From positions 7,671 through 19,088 of the forward strand of contig DAEE01000046.1 of assembly GCA_002495205.1 (NCBI GenBank): DNA of 11,418 nt, read 5' to 3'. This document shows, piece by piece, positions 6,405-11,418 of the stretch. Made by a program: the position numbers and the translations under genes. Position 1 is the first letter of the stretch. Each line of letters opens with the position of its first letter. The notes under the pieces were generated by a model that saw only the letters and a program-made list of their open reading frames with translations, was not told the origin of the DNA and ran no database searches. The stretch is from Thaumarchaeota archaeon UBA183. GTDB lineage: Archaea; Thermoproteota; Nitrososphaeria; Nitrososphaerales; UBA183.

Positions 6405-6412
6405 GTTTGTAA
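6405..6412 (-). promoter_or_regulatory. TATA-like element for the FAD oxidoreductase gene
   Basis: On the minus strand this reads TTACAAAC, in the 151-bp divergent gap. Its centre is about 26 bp from the TTG at 6382, the spacing expected if transcription starts at the start codon itself. An 8-bp palindrome, AAGGCCTT (6411-6418), overlaps its upstream edge. Confidence 0.4.
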
Positions 6413-6504
6413 GGCCTTGGGTCACTTCGAACCTGCGGCGCCCCGTATCGCGCACAGGGGGAGAAGAGGACGAAGGCGGTTCTTGTGGGACTGTTCCGAA
6501 AGAT

Positions 6505-6512
6505 GATTAATT
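6505..6512 (+). promoter_or_regulatory. TATA-like element for the class I methyltransferase gene
   Basis: GATTAATT, preceded by purine-rich CGAAAG as a possible BRE, is centred about 26 bp from the GTG at 6534. This suggests a leaderless transcript. The stretch 6513-6533 has no evident ribosome binding site, which fits. The rest of the 151-bp gap between the two divergent genes (6383-6533) contains nothing else I can assign. Confidence 0.45.
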
Positions 6513-6533
6513 CGCGCCGCCCGAGCCCGGGCC

Positions 6534-7262
6534 GTGGTAGCGGGCATCGTCCAGTACGGCGAGCTGGCGAAGTACTACGACCTTCTTTACTCGTGGAAGG
6601 ACTACGACAGGGAGTCGCGGACAATCATCGACCTGGTCAAGCGGTACAAGACTTCGGCCGGGAGCTCCCTCCTGGACGTGGCCTGCGGTACTGGGAAGCA
6701 CATCCAGCGGCTGAAGAGACAGTTCGACTGCGTTGGCATGGATGTCAGCGAGGCCATGCTGGAGCAGGCGAGGCGGAATGTCAGGGGAGTCGAATTCGTG
6801 CGCGGCGACATGGTCGACTTCGAGTTGCGGCGGAAATTCGATGTCGTTCTTTGTCTGTTCAGCTCCATTGGATATGTGAGGACATACCCGAGGCTGGCCC
6901 GGACCCTGCACAACTTCGCAGCCCATCTCAGGGTAGGGGGGGTATTGATCATCGAGCCTTGGTTCACAAAGGCGACCGTGAGAGACCGACATCTGCACGT
7001 GCTCGTTCAGGGGGGTGATGACCTGAAGATTGTGAGGGTCGACTTTACGAGAATCAGGGGGAACGTCTCGGTTCTGGACGAAAGGATTGTCGTGGCTGAG
7101 AAGGCGGCCGGGATAACGACGTACAAGGACCGGATGGTGATGGGCCTGTTCGACGAGGCCAAGTCCCTTGCGCTGATGCGAGACGCCGGCCTCAAGGCCA
7201 GGTACCTGAAGACGTCGCTTGCGCCCGGGAGAGGCCTCTACGTTGGGGTCAAACGGCCCTGA
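6534..7262 (+). CDS. Class I SAM-dependent methyltransferase, DesVI/TylM1-like
   Basis: A 242-aa Rossmann-fold methyltransferase. YGELAKYYDLLYSWKDY at 8-24 leads to SAM motif I LLDVACGTG (46-54), the acidic D70, GDM (91-93), CLFSSIGYV (107-115) and EPWF (141-144). This combination, particularly the FSSIGY and EPW segments, resembles the DesVI/TylM1 group that N,N-dimethylates the amino sugars desosamine and mycaminose. Those enzymes serve antibiotic pathways; no sugar biosynthesis genes are present here, so the archaeal substrate is unknown and may be a small amine or a sugar amine of the cell surface. The start is GTG at 6534, supported by promoter spacing and by the position of the YGELAKYYD motif near the N-terminus. 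It is divergent from the FAD oxidoreductase and is followed by rpl10e after 77 bp with its own promoter-like box. Confidence 0.83.
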   Translation: MVAGIVQYGELAKYYDLLYSWKDYDRESRTIIDLVKRYKTSAGSSLLDVACGTGKHIQRLKRQFDCVGMDVSEAMLEQARRNVRGVEFVRGDMVDFELRRKFDVVLCLFSSIGYVRTYPRLARTLHNFAAHLRVGGVLIIEPWFTKATVRDRHLHVLVQGGDDLKIVRVDFTRIRGNVSVLDERIVVAEKAAGITTYKDRMVMGLFDEAKSLALMRDAGLKARYLKTSLAPGRGLYVGVKRP

Positions 7263-7293
7263 ATTCAGGGTTAGCGGGCCGTATTGCTTGAAG

Positions 7294-7301
7294 CTTAATT
7301 A
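7294..7301 (+). promoter_or_regulatory. TATA-like element upstream of rpl10e
   Basis: CTTAATTA, preceded by GAAG as a possible BRE, lies in the 77-bp gap after the methyltransferase stop. Usual spacing gives transcription start near 7323-7326 and a short leader of about 15 nt before the TTG at 7340. The leader holds GAGG very close to the start codon. Confidence 0.45.
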
Positions 7302-7339
7302 GGGGTCTCGGAAGCGCGGTCACTCCAAGGCGACGAGGC

Positions 7340-7861
7340 TTGCACGGAAAGAACTACAGGGAGCAGAAGGGGATGTTCTACAGCAAGAAGTTCGCTCCAG
7401 GCGCTCCGAACCCCAAGGTGGCCCGTTTCACTACAGGCAAGTACAGGGACGACTACGACCACATGTTCAAGCTGATTTCGGAGGGGAGGGTCCAGATCAG
7501 ACATAACGCCCTGGAAGCGGCCAGGGTGGCTGCCAGCAAGAAGGTGGCGCTGATTGGTGAGGAGAACTTCTACCTGAAGGTCGTGACGTACCCGCACCTC
7601 GTCCTCAGGGAGAACAAGATGATCGCGACGGCGGGAGCAGACAGGCTGCAGGAAGGGATGAGGAAGGCGTTCGGGAAGCCCATCGGTCTCGCGGCCCGGG
7701 TGGACATCGGATCGACAGTCCTTGAACTCAGCCTGAAGGCAGAGAACTTCGAGAAGGGGAAGGACGCGATGAAGGCGGCTGCCACGAAGCTCCCCATGAA
7801 GACCAGAATGGAGATCGTCAAGCTGGAGCACGCCGTGGCGCCGGCTCAGGCGAGCGCCTAG
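7340..7861 (+). CDS. rpl10e: 50S ribosomal protein L10e (uL16 family)
   Basis: L10e (universal name uL16) sits at the base of the large-subunit central protuberance near the tRNA A and P sites. The 173-aa length is typical. The N-terminus MHGKNYRE followed by KGMFYSKK and KVARFTTG matches archaeal homologues and fixes the start at TTG 7340. Further hallmarks are RHNALEAARVAASKK (54-68), VTYPHLVLRENKM and TAGADRLQEGMRKAFGKP (98-115 region). The C-terminal tail AVAPAQASA is extended and Ala-rich, probably disordered. It is an apparently single-gene unit between a methyltransferase and dph2, each with its own promoter-like element. A pyrimidine-rich tract with T triplets at 7886-7899 may terminate the transcript. 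Confidence 0.95.
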   Translation: MHGKNYREQKGMFYSKKFAPGAPNPKVARFTTGKYRDDYDHMFKLISEGRVQIRHNALEAARVAASKKVALIGEENFYLKVVTYPHLVLRENKMIATAGADRLQEGMRKAFGKPIGLAARVDIGSTVLELSLKAENFEKGKDAMKAAATKLPMKTRMEIVKLEHAVAPAQASA

Positions 7862-7910
7862 CCGCAGAAGGGTGCCGCCAATCGGTTTCGTCTCTTTCGC
7901 CTACCAGAAG

Positions 7911-7917
7911 TATATAA
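7911..7917 (+). promoter_or_regulatory. Strong BRE/TATA element upstream of dph2
   Basis: TATATAA preceded by CAGAAG is the best archaeal promoter match in the window. Transcription should start near 7940, leaving a leader of about 29 nt that contains GGAGG at 7956-7960, eight bases before the TTG at 7969. A perfect 10-bp palindrome, GCTGGCCAGC (7927-7936), lies between the TATA box and the predicted start and could be an operator, though such palindromes are not rare in GC-rich DNA. Confidence 0.6.
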
Positions 7918-7968
7918 CGGGCCTGCGCTGGCCAGCCTTAGAAACCGAGGTACACGGAGGCCAACCCT

Positions 7969-9000
7969 TTGACTGTCAGGATAGATGAAGACAAGGTATT
8001 CCAGATTATCGAGGCGAAAAAGCCCCTGGTGATTCTGGTAAACGCCCCAGGGGGGCTTCTAAGGCAGACCAAGGAGCTGATGGAGCGGGTGAAAGAGAAG
8101 TACGGGGTCACGAGCATCCTCTCCGGCGACAGCTGCTTTGGCATATGCGACACTGTCGATGACGACGTGGAGAAGCTCCAGGCAGATCTAGCACTCCACA
8201 TAGGCCACAACGCCGCGGTGACGGAGGTCGGGGAGCACACCTACCTCGTGGACGCAGTCGACGATGTCGAGTTCAGGGAAGTGGTCGACGCCGCGGTGAA
8301 GGCACTGGCTCCCTACAGGCGCCTCGGGCTCGCGACATTCAGCCAGCACCTGCACCAGCTCAGGCCGGTCAAGGAGAGGCTCGAGTCGAAGGGGTTCCAA
8401 GTGACTGTGGGGAGGGGGAACAACCTCATGCTGGAAGGGCAGGTCTTCGGCTGTGACTTTTCAACGTCCTACCCGATTCGGGACCAGGTGGACGCTTTCG
8501 CCTTTCTCGGCGAGAGCGAGTTCCATGCCGTCGGGCTGGCCCTAGCCACAGGGAAGCCGACCTTCATGCTCGACCCCTACATGAACGAAGTGACTGACAT
8601 GCGACAGGCGGCCGATGAGAGGAAGAAGAGGGCGATACTCGCTGTGTACAAGGCCCTGGACGCCAGGGTCTTCGGAGTCATCACGGGCCTCAAGGAAGGG
8701 CAGAAGATGCTTGGCAGGAGCGGGTGGATCACGAAGCGGCTGGAGATGAACGGGAGAAAGGTGGTCCAGCTGGCCATGCGCGATGTGACCGCGGAGCGGC
8801 TTGCCCCCCACAGGGAAATCGAGGCCTTCATACAGACGGCGTGCCCGAGGATATCCGTCGACGGGTTCACCTTCGATAGGCCGGTCCTTTCGATACCCCA
8901 GGCAGACGCTTTAGTGGCACTTATTGAGGGGCGGGAACCGGGGGAGTTCCTCGAAAGGCCAAAGTGGATTGAGCTCACGGTGGGACTGATCAAGAAATGA
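7969..9000 (+). CDS. dph2: Diphthamide biosynthesis enzyme Dph2
   Basis: Archaeal Dph2 is a non-classical radical SAM enzyme that transfers the 3-amino-3-carboxypropyl group from SAM to a histidine of elongation factor 2, the first step of diphthamide formation. The archaeal form is a homodimer. The three cysteines that hold the 4Fe-4S cluster, one per domain, are visible: C60 in GDSCFGICD, C162 in VFGCDFS and C292 in TACPRISVD, closely matching the spacing known from Pyrococcus (59, 163, 287). An extra C56 is present in the first motif. Length is 343 aa, normal. The start is TTG at 7969, chosen because GGAGG lies eight bases upstream and the protein begins with a normal short lead. The stop overlaps the csl4 start as ATGA. 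Confidence 0.93.
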   Translation: MTVRIDEDKVFQIIEAKKPLVILVNAPGGLLRQTKELMERVKEKYGVTSILSGDSCFGICDTVDDDVEKLQADLALHIGHNAAVTEVGEHTYLVDAVDDVEFREVVDAAVKALAPYRRLGLATFSQHLHQLRPVKERLESKGFQVTVGRGNNLMLEGQVFGCDFSTSYPIRDQVDAFAFLGESEFHAVGLALATGKPTFMLDPYMNEVTDMRQAADERKKRAILAVYKALDARVFGVITGLKEGQKMLGRSGWITKRLEMNGRKVVQLAMRDVTAERLAPHREIEAFIQTACPRISVDGFTFDRPVLSIPQADALVALIEGREPGEFLERPKWIELTVGLIKK

Positions 9001-9578
9001 AAGAAACCAAGGCGAAGGCTGCGGGCGTGCTTCCAGGGGACAAGCTGGCAGTGTCGGAGGAGTTCCTGCCGGGCCCCAACACCTACGACGACTCTGGGCT
9101 CATCAGGGCGCTGAGGGCGGGCTCGGTCTTCAAGGACTCGAAGAGCATGGAGATATCGGTCAAGCCCGCGGCAGAAGCAGAAATCATTAAGGTGGACGAC
9201 TGGGTCACCGGACAGGTGGAGGCGGTCCAGGCCAACTCGGCCAACGTCCACATCTACTTCCTCAACGGGAAGCCGACCTTCAAGGACTTCTCGGGGATGC
9301 TCACCTTAAGGGGGCTGTCAGGGGGAGGGCGAGGGGCACGGCGGACGACCCCGGTCAAATCGGGGGACGTCGTCAGGTGCAGGGTGTTCAGCCTTCTCAA
9401 CGGGATAATCCACCTGACCATCGACGAGCCCGACATGGGCGTGGTCTACGCCCTCTGCGGCAGCTGCGGCAAGCCACTCCTGAGAGGGAGCGCCACCAAG
9501 GCCAAGTGCGACGAATGCGGAAACGTCGAAGAGAGGAAGCTGGCCAGGGACTTCGGGGCTGCCCCCATAGAGCCCTAG
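8997..9578 (+). CDS. csl4: Exosome complex RNA-binding subunit Csl4
   Basis: Csl4 is one of the two cap subunits of the archaeal RNA exosome; it binds substrate RNA and feeds it to the Rrp41-Rrp42 ring, and in archaea also helps recruit DnaG. Three parts are visible: an N-terminal domain with VLPGDKLAVSEEFLPGPNTY (11-30), a central S1-type OB fold (about 65-145) interrupted by a Gly/Arg-rich loop near 107-117, and a C-terminal zinc ribbon using C154, C157, C171 and C174, ending in an ERKLARDFG motif. The 193-aa length is typical. Its ATG overlaps the dph2 stop by four bases (ATGA), indicating coupled translation. dph2, csl4 and rpoL are neighbours in several TACK genomes, as I recall. Confidence 0.94.
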   Translation: MKETKAKAAGVLPGDKLAVSEEFLPGPNTYDDSGLIRALRAGSVFKDSKSMEISVKPAAEAEIIKVDDWVTGQVEAVQANSANVHIYFLNGKPTFKDFSGMLTLRGLSGGGRGARRTTPVKSGDVVRCRVFSLLNGIIHLTIDEPDMGVVYALCGSCGKPLLRGSATKAKCDECGNVEERKLARDFGAAPIEP

Positions 9579-9587
9579 GCGGGCCGC

Positions 9588-9641
9588 AGAATCCGTCCAC
9601 TTGAAACGAAGGATACTATTACCTTAATAACAAGAATCCGT
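9588..9641 (+). repeat. 9-bp direct repeat flanking the rpoL promoter region
   Basis: AGAATCCGT occurs at 9588-9596 and again at 9633-9641, one copy on each side of the AT-rich block that holds the presumed rpoL TATA box. Two identical 9-mers within 60 bp are unlikely, though not impossible, by chance. They could bind a regulator or be a remnant of a small duplication. Confidence 0.35.
9623..9630 (+). promoter_or_regulatory. TATA-like element upstream of rpoL-tfs
   Basis: CTTAATAA lies in the 79-bp gap after csl4. Usual spacing puts transcription start near 9652-9655. This is downstream of the GTG at 9640 and just before the TTG at 9658, which argues for the TTG as the rpoL start with an almost leaderless transcript. 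A second AT-rich block (about 9612-9619) gives a less suitable spacing. Confidence 0.5.
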
Positions 9642-9657
9642 GGGGCGGTCAGGCAAA

Positions 9658-9945
9658 TTGCAGGTCCAGACAATAACCGAGGATGAGAAGGGCCTGACGG
9701 TCGAGATCACGGGCGAGGACTACTCGCTGGCCGAAATCGTCCACCACGAGCTCCTTGAAGAGAAGAGCGTCACGTTCGCTGGCGTTCTCCCTCCGCACCC
9801 TCTGATCAAGAAGCTGGTTCTGAAAGTGAGGGCCCAGCGCATCAAGCCCGAGAAGGCGTTTTCCAATAGTGTAGAGCGAGCCATGGAGACCACCCAAGAG
9901 CTCCTCGATGGTGTCAAGAAAGCCCTGGGCGGTGGGTCTGCCTGA
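9658..9945 (+). CDS. rpoL: DNA-directed RNA polymerase subunit L (Rpb11)
   Basis: RpoL/Rpb11 forms a heterodimer with RpoD/Rpb3 that nucleates assembly of archaeal RNA polymerase, equivalent to the bacterial alpha dimer. From TTG 9658 the protein is 95 aa, the usual family length, and starts MQVQTITEDEKGL followed by ITGEDYSLAEIVHHELL, which matches the alpha-like dimerisation fold. AGVLPPHPLIKKLVL contains the conserved HPL motif. A GTG at 9640 would add six residues (GRSGK after the initiator) but would lie upstream of the predicted transcription start, so I prefer 9658. The stop TGA at 9943-9945 is within three bases of the start region of tfs, so the two are almost certainly cotranscribed. 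Confidence 0.9.
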   Translation: MQVQTITEDEKGLTVEITGEDYSLAEIVHHELLEEKSVTFAGVLPPHPLIKKLVLKVRAQRIKPEKAFSNSVERAMETTQELLDGVKKALGGGSA

Positions 9946-9947
9946 CG

Positions 9948-10298
9948 CTGAAATTCTGCCCGAAGTGCGGGACCCGCCTGAAACTAAAAGAAGACAAGAA
10001 CGCGAAGGGCGCCAAGACCCTGGTCTACCTTTGTGAGAATTGCGGCTGGAGGGATACCAAGGTGGACAGGACCATGAAGCAGGAGACCGAGGAGGAGCTC
10101 GCCAACACTCCGCAGATCAAGGTGGTTGGGGACAAGGAAGCGAAACTCAATTCGCTCCCGACGACGAAGATCGAGTGCCCCAAGTGCGGCCACAACGAAG
10201 CCTTCTGGTGGTTCCTGCAGACGAGGAGCGGGGACGAACCCCCTACCCAGTTCTACAGGTGCGTCAAGTGCAACCACACGTGGAGATCATACTCCTAG
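9948..10298 (+). CDS. tfs: Transcription elongation factor S (TFS), apparent CTG start
   Basis: TFS enters the RNA polymerase pore and stimulates cleavage of backtracked transcripts, like eukaryotic TFIIS. Reading from 9948 gives 116 aa with both domains: an N-terminal zinc ribbon (C4, C7, C29, C32; KFCPKCG then LCENCGW) and a C-terminal TFIIS ribbon (C77, C80, C105, C108) with the catalytic D96-E97 in TRSGDEP, then FYRC and WRSY. The frame is open back to a TAG at 9867, yet no ATG, GTG or TTG occurs before GTG 10062, which would remove the whole first ribbon. The best start is CTG 9948, placing the initiator directly before KFCPKCG as in relatives. CTG 9942 is the alternative; it overlaps the rpoL stop as CTGA, mirroring the ATGA junction of dph2-csl4. 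The gene is certain; its start is not. Confidence 0.88.
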   Translation: MKFCPKCGTRLKLKEDKNAKGAKTLVYLCENCGWRDTKVDRTMKQETEEELANTPQIKVVGDKEAKLNSLPTTKIECPKCGHNEAFWWFLQTRSGDEPPTQFYRCVKCNHTWRSYS

Positions 10299-10350
10299 AA
10301 CCGAGCAGCGTAATCGCCGAACTCCCCGGGAAACCGTTCAACTGCATTCG

Positions 10351-10908
10351 TCAGACGTCGTCCCTGGTGTACACTTCCACCGCATCCCCGCCGCCTATCA
10401 GGATGTCGGCGTTCGCTGCAGGGATTGAAGCTACGTCGTCCGCCTCGAAGGGGCCGTAGCGCTTTAGGTCCAGCCCCACGAGCTCGTTCACACGCTTGAC
10501 GAACTTCACAGTGACGTTCCTCTGGGACTCGGTTAGATGAGCGAACTCGATGAATGAGGGTTGGCCGGAGGCGACGGCATCGACGAGGGTCTGGAAGCGC
10601 TTCTGGAACTTCTGCTCTGCGCTACAGACATACCGCTCCTCCGGGAGCAGTTGCAATAGCGCGTTCTGCTGCATGGCCTTCCTCGTCCTGAGCCGGAGCA
10701 GCTGACTCGCCATCGATTCAATCATCCGTGACTGGGTGGCGGTGAGGCGCACGGACACATCGGACGCGCCTGAGCTCGCCGACCTCTTCAGCTTCTGGCT
10801 GTAGGCCGAGAGTCTGGAGTAGAAGTCGTTGGGGAGCGGGAGGAGTGAGCTGGACGCGGACTCCGAGTCGAGCCTCCTCTTCAGGTATTCAAGGGTGGTT
10901 TCAGCCAT
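10351..10908 (-). CDS. GINS complex protein, Gins51/Gins15-like
   Basis: Archaeal GINS joins MCM and the Cdc45/GAN (RecJ-like) protein in the replicative CMG-type helicase. This 185-aa protein has the N-terminal LPxDFY signature (LPNDFY, 25-30), a long helical A domain through about residue 110, a linker, and a small C-terminal B domain at about 145-182 (LKRYGPFEADDVASIPAANA then a DILIGG strand). The A-then-B order marks the Gins51 (Sld5/Psf1-like) type rather than Gins23. The ATG at 10908 directly abuts the priS stop codon with no spacer, so the two are translationally coupled. A gins15-priS neighbourhood is well known in archaea. It converges with tfs across a 52-bp gap that holds no clear terminator. 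Confidence 0.88.
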   Translation of the reverse strand: MAETTLEYLKRRLDSESASSSLLPLPNDFYSRLSAYSQKLKRSASSGASDVSVRLTATQSRMIESMASQLLRLRTRKAMQQNALLQLLPEERYVCSAEQKFQKRFQTLVDAVASGQPSFIEFAHLTESQRNVTVKFVKRVNELVGLDLKRYGPFEADDVASIPAANADILIGGGDAVEVYTRDDV

Positions 10909-11418
10909 TTACACGACCTCCCCCAAACCCCGAGTTAATATCGAGACCGCAGCGTAGGTGGGCAACTCAACGGTCTCCGGCTTGGGGAAAGGGCCGAAGT
11001 CCCTGTGCCTTAGCCTAAACCGCGGGTAGAACTCGACGTTGAGCTTGACTGGCCTGTCGCTGAGGACCACGGGGTCCTCCTGGGGGTCGAAGCCCTCAGC
11101 AGACTCGATCCTCTTCTTCATCATCCCAGTGTCCCCATGGAGGGTCCCGGAAAGCCTGAACACACGGTGGATGTCTGTGGTCACAGATGTGTCGACCATG
11201 GCCCTTTGGGACGAAATCGCGTCGGAAACCAGCTTCTGAAGCGTTCCTGTGTAGTCTTGCCTCCGCTCGTCCACGTAGCCGGTTATCCTCCTCGTCCACC
11301 CCGCCCCCTGGGGGCCGCCAGCGGGCCTGCGCCTGAGGGACGAAGCCAGCGTCTGGTTTGGAGGGAGGCCCGAGCCGCGGATATACTCGGCAATCTCCCC
11401 GCGGGCCGCCTGATCGAG
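10909..11418 (-). CDS. priS: DNA primase small (catalytic) subunit PriS, C-terminal part
   Basis: The visible 169 residues are the C-terminal part of PriS, the catalytic subunit of the archaeal-eukaryotic primase that makes RNA primers with PriL. The reading frame is open to the window edge at 11418, so the N-terminal catalytic half (with its acidic metal-binding residues) lies outside. The decisive motif is DTSVTTDIHRVFRLSGTLHG, the conserved nucleotide-contacting segment that includes the DIHR and LHG signatures, followed by TGM. Upstream, ARGEIAEYIRGSGLP and GWTRRITGYVDE fit the helical region that precedes it. An internal ATG at 11274 is not the start. The stop TAA (10909-10911) is immediately followed by the GINS ATG. 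Confidence 0.9.
   Translation of the reverse strand, partial: LDQAARGEIAEYIRGSGLPPNQTLASSLRRRPAGGPQGAGWTRRITGYVDERRQDYTGTLQKLVSDAISSQRAMVDTSVTTDIHRVFRLSGTLHGDTGMMKKRIESAEGFDPQEDPVVLSDRPVKLNVEFYPRFRLRHRDFGPFPKPETVELPTYAAVSILTRGLGEVV

Noticed and set aside
8577..9251. 224-codon minus-strand open frame spanning the dph2-csl4 junction
   Set aside because: Antisense to two genes with diagnostic cysteine motifs; its sequence resembles no family I know.
9640..9657. GTG 9640 as the start of rpoL
   Set aside because: It falls upstream of the predicted transcription start and adds residues not expected in the family.
11274..11274. Internal ATG as the start of the rightmost minus-strand gene
   Set aside because: The frame upstream of it still reads as PriS and runs off the window, so the gene is simply truncated by the edge.
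1..11418. CRISPR array, insertion sequence, integrase or toxin-antitoxin pair
   Set aside because: No regularly spaced repeats, transposase-like frames, terminal inverted repeats or attachment-site duplications were seen; all long frames belong to conserved genes.

Overview
This is a GC-rich archaeal chromosome segment packed with core information-processing genes. The diagnostic genes are archaeal-only or archaeal-type: Pus10, ribosomal proteins L21e and L10e, RNA polymerase subunits Rpb4 (RpoF) and Rpb11 (RpoL), a DUF655 protein, Dph2, exosome subunit Csl4, transcription factor S, GINS and the small primase subunit PriS. AT-rich TATA-like boxes stand out against the GC-rich background. Gene order and variant motifs (GSED in Pus10, SLPY in Dim1/KsgA, TEP in the Trm11-like protein) make me favour a Nitrososphaeria/Thaumarchaeota-related TACK lineage. 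That placement is an inference from memory of these families, not a demonstrated assignment. I see no mobile element, CRISPR array, tRNA or rRNA.

Layout. (1) 1-3875, plus strand: pus10, rpl21e and rpoF are tightly packed. After a 141-bp gap with its own promoter-like sequence come the DUF655 gene, ksgA/dim1 (zero spacing) and a TrmJ-like SPOUT methyltransferase. (2) 3851-6382, minus strand: a DAO-family FAD oxidoreductase followed by a Trm11/TrmG10-like methylase, whose 3' end overlaps the TrmJ-like gene tail to tail by 25 bp. (3) 6534-10298, plus strand: a DesVI-like class I methyltransferase, rpl10e, dph2-csl4 (ATGA overlap) and rpoL-tfs. (4) 10351-11418, minus strand: priS (cut by the window edge) followed directly by a GINS gene.

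How the genes fit together: blocks 1 and 3 make and mature the ribosome and tRNA (L21e, L10e, Dim1, Pus10, TrmJ-like), modify elongation factor 2 (Dph2), degrade RNA (Csl4), and supply RNA polymerase subunits and the transcript-cleavage factor. Block 4 is replication (primase plus the CMG helicase component GINS). The FAD oxidoreductase and the DesVI-like methyltransferase are the least housekeeping-like genes and share a 151-bp divergent promoter region.

Most interesting points: tfs has no ATG, GTG or TTG able to start the full-length protein and seems to begin at CTG. Most starts in the window are not ATG. Three RNA-modification enzymes carry non-textbook active-site motifs. A promoter-like element sits inside pus10. 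The DUF655 gene has a candidate structured leader. I did not find a convincing wholly new system; the window is mainly conserved housekeeping with unusual details.
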